A stretch of DNA of 64,000 nucleotides from Seriola aureovittata (Eukaryota > Chordata > Actinopteri > Carangiformes > Carangidae): assembly GCF_021018895.1 (NCBI RefSeq), contig NC_079376.1:22562001-22626000 (forward strand), given 5' to 3'. The translations under genes were made by a program, and so were the position numbers. Shown piece by piece: positions 50,991-56,364 of this stretch (positions are counted from its first letter, which is position 1; each line of letters begins with the position of its first letter). Under the pieces are notes generated by a model. It saw nothing but the letters and a program-made list of their open reading frames with translations. It ran no database searches and was not told where the DNA came from.

Positions 50991-51690
50991 CAAGAAAGAA
51001 CACACACACTGACTCCTCACACAATGTGCATTTTGCATTCAACACTGCCCTCTGGTGATGTGATGCCTTACACCACACCACCTTACAACAAAGTTTACAT
51101 TAGCATAGATGTCTTGTTTTAAGCCTCTGAGAGTTGTATTTAAATTGTATACATTGCATTCTATATGTTCTATACTTGAAATTAACTGCAAGCTATAACA
51201 CTTGATAAGCTACCAATTACAAGGTGAAATTAATACATATTGAGTTAAGCTTTTTCTAGTGTATGCCAAATAGAGAATGTCTTTTGTGGGCAAGAGCTCA
51301 TTGTTTTTCACAGAGGTTGAATAAAACTCCCTCACCACCTGAGCAGCATCACTTTATCTCCCAACTGCTCATCTTTTGCTTTGAAATGGTGATTTCTCTT
51401 GCTCTCGCTCCTCTCCTCTGACCCATGTGTAGCTGCTTCTTAGTGTGGGAGACAAGTAAAGTGGACTTGGCAATCTTGTGGTTTACCACTAGATATCTTT
51501 TCCTGGCATAAACAAACAGACAGCACAAGTTCAGAGTGGAGGCTGTTATTGCAGTTAAAGTAATAGTTTACTGAGCCTCACTGCTGTTTAATTTCAAGGG
51601 TTGTTACTATTAAAAGTATGGAGACAAGTTTTGTTTTGTTGATCAATCAGCCTCGTGCTTTCATTTATTTCAGACCCACCTCAGCAGTGA
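3536..51690 (+). CDS. kif6: kif6, kinesin-9 family motor protein (5'-partial, 21 exons traced)
   Basis: Plus-end-directed-type microtubule motor of the kinesin-9 family; in vertebrates KIF6 is linked to motile and ependymal cilia (established knowledge). Coding exons: 3536-3683, 3885-3994, 5786-5915, 9042-9248, 10055-10198, 10539-10625, 15289-15392, 17023-17128, 19423-19576, 26294-26491, 39556-39658, 40383-40438, 45704-45754, 46545-46632, 47060-47195, 48353-48441, 48820-48966, 49700-49789, 49921-50016, 50826-50941, 51674-51690. Together they encode about 791 residues. Visible motifs are the P-loop GQTGSGKT, switch I NQASTRSH, switch II DLAGSD, and a coiled-coil stalk rich in K/E/L. All junction phases agree except the one leaving the 48820 exon, which needs a weak donor. 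The N-terminal motor portion (roughly 90 residues in human KIF6) lies upstream of the window. Similarity to human KIF6, recalled from memory, is high across the motor and at the extreme C-terminus and low in the linker between. Confidence 0.96.
3885..3994 (+). CDS. kif6: kif6 exon: motor domain, YLEIYNE
   Basis: Acceptor ...cttcacag, donor gtcagt, phase 0 in and 2 out. It encodes the kinesin signature [16 protein letters not shown], a hallmark of the motor core between the P-loop and switch I. Confidence 0.96.
3995..5785 (+). other. kif6: kif6 intron
   Basis: Non-coding. T-rich in 4440-5060, ending in a long T tract that serves as the polypyrimidine tract of the next exon. Nothing else recognised. 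Confidence 0.75.
5786..5915 (+). CDS. kif6: kif6 exon: motor domain, pre-switch I
   Basis: Preceded by an 18-T polypyrimidine tract and cccag; donor gtaaga. It completes the split proline codon of the previous exon and encodes [19 protein letters not shown] and then [20 protein letters not shown]. Phase 2 in, 0 out. Confidence 0.96.
5916..9041 (+). other. kif6: kif6 intron
   Basis: 3.1 kb of non-coding sequence. Short open frames near 7026-7460 have no recognisable protein character. I see no named repeat. Confidence 0.7.
9042..9248 (+). CDS. kif6: kif6 exon: switch I and switch II
   Basis: Largest motor exon, 69 codons, phase 0 at both ends (acceptor catctccag, donor gtaacc). It carries switch I (NQASTRSH) and switch II (DLAGSD), the nucleotide sensors, then the [17 protein letters not shown] segment. 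Aspartate (GAT, 9165-9167) stands where kinesins normally have the switch II glutamate. Confidence 0.97.
9466..9885. mobile_element. MITE-like DNA transposon remnant (copy 1)
   Basis: About 420 bases with inverted ends: AGGTCCCATATT at the left and AATATGAGACCT-like sequence at the right, each flanked by TTAA. A related copy lies in opposite orientation at 61983-62445; both share the block around the words 'tctgaatacaggctgtgtgcat' reversed and 'gtgatgtcacaa'. The TTAA flanks suggest a piggyBac-type mobiliser, but TTAA may instead belong to the inverted repeat. Confidence 0.75.
10055..10198 (+). CDS. kif6: kif6 exon: motor domain, HIPYRNS
   Basis: 48 codons, phase 0 at both ends (acceptor cttcctcag, donor gtgagg). 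It encodes the microtubule-binding signature [20 protein letters not shown] followed by CMTTMIAT, typical of kinesin loop 12 and helix alpha-5. Confidence 0.97.
10199..10538 (+). other. kif6: kif6 intron, nothing recognised
   Basis: Short A/T-rich intron with a T-rich 3' end. No feature beyond splice sites. Confidence 0.8.
10539..10625 (+). CDS. kif6: kif6 exon: end of motor domain
   Basis: 29 codons, phase 0 at both ends (acceptor tttcttcag, donor gtgaga). It encodes [19 protein letters not shown], the last motor helix (the 'TLRFA' region of kinesins), leading into the neck. Confidence 0.96.
10626..15288 (+). other. kif6: kif6 intron
   Basis: 4.7 kb between the end of the motor domain and the neck. 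The protein alignment is continuous across it, so no exon is missing. I see no repeat I can name and no supportable gene. Confidence 0.7.
15289..15392 (+). CDS. kif6: kif6 exon: neck/coiled coil
   Basis: Acceptor tgtatttcag, donor gtacgt, phase 0 in and 2 out. It encodes [20 protein letters not shown] then [14 protein letters not shown]. The heptad-like spacing of L/I/V suggests the start of the stalk coiled coil. Confidence 0.95.
15393..17022 (+). other. kif6: kif6 intron ending in a GT microsatellite
   Basis: Non-coding. The only notable structure is the GT tract at its 3' end. Confidence 0.8.
16919..16998. repeat. (GT)40 microsatellite beside a kif6 acceptor
   Basis: Uninterrupted GT dinucleotides for about 80 bases, followed by a short T/C/G stretch and the kif6 acceptor at 17022. 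It replaces most of a normal polypyrimidine tract. Confidence 0.98.
17023..17128 (+). CDS. kif6: kif6 exon: stalk, behind a (GT)40 tract
   Basis: Acceptor ...ctgtgtgtttag, donor gtaata, phase 2 in and 0 out. It encodes [15 protein letters not shown] and ends [15 protein letters not shown], matching the GADMRKVHHCFHHLK region of human KIF6 (from memory). The acceptor region is dominated by a GT microsatellite. Confidence 0.94.
17129..19422 (+). other. kif6: kif6 intron, nothing recognised
   Basis: 2.3 kb of non-coding sequence. A 116-codon open frame at 18365-18715 shows no domain or homology that I recognise. Confidence 0.7.
19423..19576 (+). CDS. kif6: kif6 exon: stalk, ends at a U12-type donor
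   Basis: Acceptor gtttttgtacag, phase 0 in and 1 out. It encodes [12 protein letters not shown] through [14 protein letters not shown]. Similarity to other KIF6 proteins requires the exon to end in the first base of the following serine codon, directly before GTATCCTTT, a minor-spliceosome donor. Reading on without splicing meets a stop (tga) three codons later. Confidence 0.93.
19577..19585 (+). promoter_or_regulatory. kif6: U12-type 5' splice site of kif6
   Basis: GTATCCTTT immediately after the 19423-19576 exon matches the minor-spliceosome donor consensus RTATCCTTT at all positions, and differs strongly from the U2 donor GTRAGT. Confidence 0.9.
22024..22063. repeat. (TTTGTG)n simple repeat
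   Basis: About six copies of a TTTGTG hexamer in the U12-type intron. Confidence 0.95.
22138..22236. repeat. (GATA)25 microsatellite
   Basis: About 99 bases of perfect GATA tetranucleotide, likely polymorphic. Confidence 0.98.
26273..26293 (+). promoter_or_regulatory. kif6: U12-type branch site and acceptor of kif6
   Basis: TCCTTAAC (26273-26280) is the U12 branch-point consensus. Its second A lies 14 bases before the end of the terminal cag at 26291-26293, within the short spacing typical of U12 introns. There is no polypyrimidine tract, as expected for this class. Confidence 0.9.
26294..26491 (+). CDS. kif6: kif6 exon: stalk, after the U12-type intron
   Basis: Acceptor cctgcag, with tccttaac 14 bases upstream; donor gtagaa. 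Phase 1 in, 1 out. It begins with the rest of the split serine and [16 protein letters not shown] (human ILVNMLKKEKKKAQEA, from memory), then a serine/asparagine-rich linker ending in AMQYMKR. Confidence 0.94.
27165..27375 (+). repeat. SINE-like teleost repeat remnant
   Basis: Contains a degenerate 'gggttccaggtgtgaaccctg' B-box-like start (tRNA-type), then gtatgttctctctgtg and gggtttcctccc, and an A/T-rich end aagcactatataaataaa. These words are shared by a widespread teleost SINE group, recalled from memory; its exact name is not certain. Confidence 0.55.
30140..31535 (+). mobile_element. Truncated LINE reverse transcriptase (L2/CR1-like)
   Basis: A decayed non-LTR retrotransposon ORF. Recognisable blocks in order: [36 protein letters not shown] (30558 onward), then the frame shifts so that the [10 protein letters not shown] block is read in another frame, and returns for [35 protein letters not shown], and [17 protein letters not shown]. 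The usual catalytic YADD is YANN here (NN at 30937-30942). There is no endonuclease domain and no complete 3' end. Two stops occur in the shifted part. This is a dead fragment, not a host gene, despite a 463-codon open frame. Confidence 0.88.
33844..34885. repeat. Inverted-repeat cluster with CTGA/CAGT tracts
   Basis: Two interleaved inverted pairs. 33844-34110 (gcaaaattgagga ... aataaagctgttctcatt) is repeated in reverse complement at 34421-34603. 34287-34419 (caacagcagggccag ... tttccccattggctgttg, with a CTGA tract) is repeated in reverse complement at 34741-34885 (with a CAGT tract). Probably a foldback-type or compound non-autonomous DNA element; the family was not identified. Confidence 0.75.
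36961..37245 (-). repeat. Teleost 'catccatccattttctaccgctt' interspersed repeat
   Basis: Begins atccatccatccattttcta and ends with aacccacactggcacgggga and gaacatg; it includes gtcgccagtccatcgcaggg and ctttggactgtgggaggaag. I recognise this from many teleost genomes but am unsure of its formal name. Its reverse strand reads like a SINE body (catgttctccccgtg ... ggcttcctccc). It interrupts the left arm of the Tc1-like element, so it inserted later. Confidence 0.85.
38132..38156. repeat. (AAAT)n simple repeat
   Basis: Short AAAT tetranucleotide run inside the Tc1-like element. Confidence 0.9.
38710..38772. repeat. (CT)n microsatellite
   Basis: About 63 bases of CT repeat with one GT interruption near the middle. 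Confidence 0.97.
39556..39658 (+). CDS. kif6: kif6 exon: [11 protein letters not shown]
   Basis: Acceptor tttctctcag, donor gtaggt, phase 1 in and 2 out. It encodes [20 protein letters not shown] then DDNKNLIKQ, aligning with LGCQEAFEIFKRDH of human KIF6 (from memory). It follows the largest intron (13 kb). Confidence 0.95.
39659..40382 (+). other. kif6: kif6 intron, nothing recognised
   Basis: Non-coding, with a 13-T run near its 3' end upstream of the 56-base exon. Confidence 0.75.
40383..40438 (+). CDS. kif6: kif6 small exon
   Basis: 56-base exon, acceptor attgtgaacag, donor gtaagt, phase 2 in and 1 out. It encodes [18 protein letters not shown] (human FSEAKALGESINEARSKI, from memory), part of the stalk. 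Confidence 0.92.
40517..40541. repeat. (CAT)n trinucleotide repeat
   Basis: About eight CAT units, eighty bases into the intron. Confidence 0.95.
43375..43663. mobile_element. Foldback/palindromic MITE
   Basis: Arms 43375-43475 and 43554-43663 are near-perfect reverse complements (ttacactgttacactgcatt, gcatcatgata, agctcaactcaactcaa, gacaaagcacaagca), separated by a loop of about 80 bases. The right arm carries a small extra segment. The RNA or single strand would form a long hairpin. Confidence 0.85.
45704..45754 (+). CDS. kif6: kif6 small exon
   Basis: 51-base exon, acceptor tgtctttttcag, donor gtaagc, phase 1 at both ends. It encodes [16 protein letters not shown], a short charged coiled-coil piece. 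Being in frame (17 codons), it could be skipped without a frameshift. Confidence 0.9.
45755..46544 (+). other. kif6: kif6 intron, nothing recognised
   Basis: Non-coding. Two overlapping open frames near 46127-46544 lack any recognisable domain. Confidence 0.7.
46545..46632 (+). CDS. kif6: kif6 exon: acidic segment
   Basis: Acceptor ttctactttag, donor gtgagt, phase 1 in and 2 out. It encodes [20 protein letters not shown] then KHIEQEKK, an acidic stretch leading into the next coiled coil. Confidence 0.92.
46752..46970 (-). mobile_element. LINE reverse transcriptase fragment, minus strand
   Basis: Reverse-strand translation contains [19 protein letters not shown] then [17 protein letters not shown], the C-terminal part of L2/CR1-like reverse transcriptases. 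Heavily truncated, within a small kif6 intron and antisense to the gene. Confidence 0.85.
47060..47195 (+). CDS. kif6: kif6 exon: coiled coil [14 protein letters not shown]
   Basis: Acceptor ctcccgtcag, donor gtgact, phase 2 in and 0 out. It encodes [19 protein letters not shown] and then [14 protein letters not shown]...WWTQEA. This is one of the best-conserved tail blocks of KIF6 (human [22 protein letters not shown], from memory). Confidence 0.95.
47196..48352 (+). other. kif6: kif6 intron, nothing recognised
   Basis: 1.2 kb of non-coding sequence. No additional exon could be supported, although this is where the tail diverges most from the human protein. Confidence 0.65.
48353..48441 (+). 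CDS. kif6: kif6 exon: Ser/Pro-rich linker (probable)
   Basis: Probable exon, acceptor ttatgaccaag, donor gtgaga, phase 0 in and 2 out, fitting both neighbours. It encodes [20 protein letters not shown] then [11 protein letters not shown] recall no direct human counterpart, so support rests on phase, the open frame and low-complexity composition. Confidence 0.65.
48820..48966 (+). CDS. kif6: kif6 exon: TGRF block, 3' end uncertain
   Basis: Acceptor gtcatttag, phase 2 in. It encodes [20 protein letters not shown] then DIVSHSETM...DCIRV; the TGRF block resembles GTGRFDVC in human KIF6 (from memory). The best-looking GT (48965) would leave phase 0, which does not fit the next exon. The GT at 48967 restores the frame but is a poor donor. 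Confidence 0.7.
49700..49789 (+). CDS. kif6: kif6 exon: tail linker
   Basis: Acceptor actcatatag, donor gtctgc, phase 2 in and 2 out. It encodes [20 protein letters not shown] then CSTSSVHNL, a low-complexity linker. The downstream junction is frame-consistent. Confidence 0.78.
49921..50016 (+). CDS. kif6: kif6 exon: tail linker
   Basis: Acceptor gtgaatttcag, donor gtacat, phase 2 in and 2 out. It encodes [20 protein letters not shown] then [11 protein letters not shown], a Pro/Ser/Thr-rich stretch before the conserved C-terminus. Confidence 0.82.
50617..50698. repeat. (CA)41 microsatellite in kif6 intron
   Basis: Uninterrupted CA tract about 130 bases upstream of the conserved C-terminal exon. 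Confidence 0.98.
50826..50941 (+). CDS. kif6: kif6 exon: conserved C-terminal block
   Basis: Acceptor tttacatttcag, donor gtaact, phase 2 in and 1 out. It encodes [20 protein letters not shown] and then [18 protein letters not shown], nearly identical to the end of human KIF6 ([23 protein letters not shown], from memory). A CA microsatellite begins six bases into the next intron. Confidence 0.95.
50948..50989. repeat. (CA)21 microsatellite at a kif6 donor
   Basis: Begins six bases after the exon/intron boundary of the 50826-50941 exon (donor gtaact). Confidence 0.98.
51674..51690 (+). CDS. kif6: kif6 terminal coding exon (5 codons + stop)
   Basis: Acceptor catttatttcag. Two bases complete a GAC codon split across the intron, then PPQQ and TGA at 51688-51690. 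It is very short, but phase, polypyrimidine tract and position before an AATAAA support it. Confidence 0.82.
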
Positions 51691-52308
51691 TGTGAAGTTC
51701 GAAGGAAGCATACACGGCCCAAAGTTATCATTATCTGCCTGCTTGTGCAAACACCACATCTGCCAGGTGACAAAATGACACTGAAAATGTGTGTTATATT
51801 TGATTGTTGATGGACAATGAAAATGTGAAAAATTGTCTCAACTTTGGTCCAAAACATCAAAGTGCTCATAAAAAAAAAACTCCTCTGCCAAACACCCACC
51901 ACACATCCTGTTCCATTCTCACACGCATGCACACGCTCCTCCTGAAGATGATGCCATTGATATAATGGGCAGCAGTATAAATCACAGCCTGCGCCAGCCA
52001 TTTGATCTGAACAAATGTTGTCTCAAGATATGAGAGGAAGGAGCAGACAATAGGAAACCAGTTGGCTCCAGTGTGTGTTTAAGGGTGTAATGAATCATGA
52101 CTTCATGGTCACAGGAAGTTTCAACATGCAGAATGACAAATACAATTCATATTTATGTTGGGTTTAATTTTATTCCAAGGCAAACAGTTTTTTTTGTAAA
52201 ATGTAAATAGATGAATTTAATATGTATACAGCTGTTTGCTTGTTTATTTCTGATTTTCTGTGAATGTAATGTATCTTTCTTACATTTGCACAAAATATTG
52301 ATTAAAAA

Positions 52309-52314
52309 AATAAA
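52309..52314 (+). terminator. kif6: kif6 polyadenylation signal (AATAAA)
   Basis: AATAAA about 620 bases after the kif6 stop codon, in A/T-rich sequence with T-rich stretches downstream. It is the most plausible 3' end signal; no cDNA evidence is available. Confidence 0.6.
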
Positions 52315-52782
52315 GCTGCATAATGACAAAATGTCAAGAACCAAAGGAATTGTGAGATGCCATAACATGTTTTACTGTAGTACTTTTGTACATTTGTAGT
52401 TATGAGCCTTTGTAATGAGTTACTTTGCCATCGTACTCGGCCCAGACAAACTCCCCCCAGTCCCTCCTGTCTGGTAATCTGTGATCTATAGAAAGCATGC
52501 CAAGTGCCATGAAGGGTATTAGGATGACTGAAACTATTGGTTATGTCATTAGTTACAATACAGTCCATCAGCATTCAGATTTACTCCACAGTACACCAGT
52601 AATGTTGTACTGCATCCCCCAGTTACATTCTAGAGGGTGTAATGAAGAATTGTCTCTCCCTGACATTTGCAGGTATTGTATATGAGATTATATTAGCAAA
52701 ACTATTACTCTGCAACAGTTTTACTTATGGATCATCAAGTTTATAGAATGTCCATCCATGGAAATTAGTATTCAGGTACAGA

Positions 52783-52850
52783 GGAAGGTGGAGCCTATCC
52801 CAGCATGCATCGGGCAGGTGGCAGGGAAACACCCCAGACACGTCTGTATG
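52783..52850. repeat. Fragment of the 'ctaccgctt' teleost repeat
   Basis: The words gtggagcctatcccagcatg and cgggcaggtggcaggg match the middle of the repeat at 36961-37245; only this short piece remains. Confidence 0.6.
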
Positions 52851-53700
52851 TGGGCTTCCTTAAGATACAATATTTGAAATTCAAATTTGGTTGCGAACAT
52901 TTTTTTGCATGTAGCATTGATTAATGAGCACTGAAATGAATGAATCTGTGGATGCTCAGTCAAACGACAGTGACAGTTTACTTTAGTGTAGTCTTTTATG
53001 TTATCTCCATGACTATGCACACCTCTGGTGTTATCTCTGGGAGACTGACAGGTATGAATAACACACAGTTTGTACTACATCTACAACCATTTCACAACAT
53101 GGATAATCATTCCATTCCATCAGACAGTAGATGAATTTCATGCCTCTGTCCCAGTGCTCCTCACATTGTATCTGTTAACGTCAGCTGTCCATCCATCACC
53201 TTGGAACCATCACAACCCAAACAGAGTCAACCTGTGAACATTGGAGCAACCTGTTTGCATGTCTTTGCGTTGATTTGTTTGACAGATGACAAGCAGCTGC
53301 ATTATTTGCATCCCGGCAGAGTTGCCTTGGAGAAGGAGCCTTCCTTAGACAAGTCACGATATCTGTTATTTCTCTCAGTCACATAAGTGGCTTCGATCAT
53401 CACCCGAAATAGCAGTGATGCCTAACTCCACACTGTATATTAAATAGCTAAATGTTTCCTTCAATACAGGGAAGACACATGGTTGGTTTCTCACCATATC
53501 CACCATTCTACAAATACAGCTAAATTTCTCATTTAATACAAAGTTATTATACACTGAGAATTACCACTGCTCCTCTGCAGCTCCCCCCAGCTGTACGGCG
53601 CTTCAGGGCAAGTTTTAGCTCATTATTTCTGTTTTCTGACCTGCTGTTTTATTGTTTTGGTCCACTCCCTCCGCTCTCATGGTTTTGTTTTTGTCTGCAG

Positions 53701-53910
53701 CTGGCAGCTGTTCTCAGCAGTAGAGCTTCAAAAGCCCACTATACGCTACCTGCTCAGCACCAATCAGCAGACAGACATGGTTGGCAACTAGCTGGTGAAC
53801 ACACCGGAGCATTACACCACTAAGGAGTCAGATGTTTCCCTCAGTAGCTGGTAGAGAGCAAAACAGAGCTAAAAGAAAGTGAAGATTGGACTCACATTTG
53901 GCAGGTGGTC
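53701..53910. repeat. Teleost interspersed repeat remnant (unnamed)
   Basis: Contains gacatggttggcaactagct ... gtcagatgtttccctcag and ..aaaacagagctaaaagaaag, a motif order I recall from repeats in other teleost genomes; the family name is not known to me. Confidence 0.45.
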
Positions 53911-54561
53911 AGGAACAAGACTCATACATAACATACATAACAGTATAATTGAAATGGTTAAAGAACAGTGCCCACCTCACCAGACAAGAGTTGAGTTGCT
54001 TAACTGTCAGGCCAGACCAGGAATGGGTGTTCAGCGCCCTGCAGCCAGTGACTGGAGTTTCAGGGAGAGAAAAGCAGAAGGGAGAAGCCTGTTGTCTATC
54101 AATGACCTTTGGGAGAGAACCACTCCAATCCCACAGCACAGACCATAGCCCGATCCATCTGGACCCTTTGGCAACAATGAACCCCAGGAATGACACAGAG
54201 TCTACGTGAAACTCACACTTCTCCGCCTTTACAAAAAGCTGGTGGCTAAGGAGACGCTGGAGAACTTGCCGAGCATGTTGGATGTATTAAAGGCAGTCTT
54301 CCATTCATTCCCTTATTCTCACCAGGGGATAAGCATCCCTAAGATCTTGTCCTTTTTATCCACTAAGAAGAAAACATCACCAGCAGGAGAAGATGAAGGT
54401 TGAATGACAATTAAGCACAGGTGAAACTGATTAGTGAGGAGCAGGTAATCACAGTGGCCGGAAAAACATGAGGGCAGGAAGTGACGTATCCAAAATGATA
54501 CAAGAGGTGAGTATTTCAAAATAAAACACCAAATAGTGACTGAAACAGTAGAGTTGTGTTT

Positions 54562-54795
54562 GAAATCACTCACTCATTCTGTCGTCCCTACTCACTATCC
54601 AGGGAGTTCTATGTAGAGGACCATATTGTGAGCTCATCTGTAAAATGGAAAAACACTTCCGGACACTGCTCGGGTCATTTTCTCTGCACGGTATTTCTGT
54701 TTACTTTTCATGATGCATTATGGGATACTATGAGTCCATTATATAGGGTATAATAATTCTCACTACTGCCTATATAGAGGGTAGTGAGTGATTTC
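54562..54795. mobile_element. MITE with GAAATCACTCACT termini
   Basis: Left end gaaatcactcactcattc and right end gtagtgagtgatttc are inverted repeats about 234 bases apart; inside are ccctactcactat and ctatatagaggg. It resembles a common fish MITE whose ends read GAAATCACTCCCTA (from memory). Confidence 0.7.
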
Positions 54796-56151
54796 CAGTC
54801 ACAGCCTTGCATTATACAAACATGACCGTGACAGTGGGACAGGATGTGAGTCAGTTCTGTGTTCACAAACTTGTGTACGTTGCCCTTAAGTGGGCAAAAA
54901 AATCAGTTATTGCAGGTTTAAATTCAAGTTACATACAGTCTTTATAGTCCCACTGTTTACTATCTTCTTGCTACACTGTTACTCCACACCAAGAGAGAAT
55001 TTGGAAAGTTGTCTTCAGACGGAAAGCAATGAGTTTGGGACACCAATCTACCAGAGTAGGACTGAAAATTTCTACAAAGACCATGATGATGATAATTATA
55101 ATTGTAGTTTTTGACATTCACTCTGAAGTCTATGCTTTTTGTTTTGTTTTTAAATTTTTTCAGACAGTTTTTAACATGCTAGCTTTATAAACACTGAAAC
55201 CGTAGAACGCCATTAGGTTCTATCTCGAGGCTTCTTTCAACTCTTTGGTTTATGGCCCATGATCAAGTAGTGCTCTCCACACCTCTCCAAAATGTCATCT
55301 CCTTCCTCTGCATCTGACCATAAACTTGCCTGGCTCCTGAATGTGGTGGAAAACCTCTGATGATTGTTCTAGCAGACTTCCTTGGGTTAGAGAAATTGAG
55401 CTTTTAAACTGATGAGATTTTAAAGTGTCCATACTTAATTAAATTAAATGTATCTCCCTTGACATGTCTCAAATTGCAGCACCAATCATTACTATTTTAA
55501 CGGCAACTTCTGTAAAGTATGTGAGGACGTCAGGAATCCGATCATTTGTGGTTGAACTACATTTTCCTCAGGTTTCCAATTCAGAGAATAAAATTAGTCC
55601 CCACGATGTAGAATCCTCCTGAAAGATTCAGCATTAGCACTCCACATAATTGAGGGTGTTCGAAAAACCAACAGCAGTCAGGTAAAACATTAACTTTTGT
55701 TCTGCTGACAAGATACTGCCACCACTTCCTTATTAGTGTAAACAGCTGAACGTGTGTGTGTCCAGATGTCATGCTAATGGTGCAGAGGAGTTTGATCGTT
55801 ACCCAAGCAACCCATAAATCGGTGCCCAACATCCATGGCAATCTGTCCAATCAGAGTGAGAGCATTGAGGGGAGATGTTTACCTACCCGGTTACTGTCAC
55901 CCCAAGATACAGCTTCACCAAACATCATCCATTCCTCATGGCTCTAAGGACACTCTAATAGCTGCCTTTAGATACATTTTTGTCTCACTTTTCCTATTCC
56001 TTCAATTGGAATGTGTCACAATCTGCATTTTCTTTGAGGAACTGCACATGAGAACGGTGTATTAGATTTTTTAATCCTTTCTGAAGAGATTCACCTCTTT
56101 CCTGGGTTTGAACATCGGCATTTTTGCCTTTTCTGGTGCTGGGGGAGGTTG

Positions 56152-56364
56152 ATGGCGAGGTTCCAGTTGGACCGGGTCAAAGTGAGCTGGACAGCTATTT
56201 TGACTGTGGCCCACTTCACATACCTGCTGGTCGGGGCCACGATCTTCCAGATAATGGAGCGAGAGGCTGAGAGCAACAACCGCAACCACTTCCAACTGGA
56301 GAAGCTGCATTTCTTGGCTAATTACACCTGCCTAGATGGACCAGCCTTGGAGAAGTTTGTTCAG
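56152..56364 (+). CDS. kcnk16: kcnk16 exon 1: M1 and cap
   Basis: 71 codons, phase 0 out. [13 protein letters not shown] precedes transmembrane M1; the cap helix follows with [20 protein letters not shown]. The cap cysteine (NYTC) is the residue expected to bridge the two subunits. The donor is gttttc. Confidence 0.9.

Larger units (their letters stand above)
51691..56151. other. kif6-kcnk16 intergenic region
   Basis: Contains the kif6 3' UTR (AATAAA at 52309) and several repeat remnants (52783-52850, 53701-53910, 54562-54795). The kcnk16 promoter and any non-coding first exon must be in the right part, but no clear TATA box or CpG-rich block decides its place. Confidence 0.6.

Noticed and set aside
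53879..54209. Overlapping open frames of 86-95 codons upstream of kcnk16
   Set aside because: Lie beside a repeat remnant and have no recognisable domain; not supportable as a gene.
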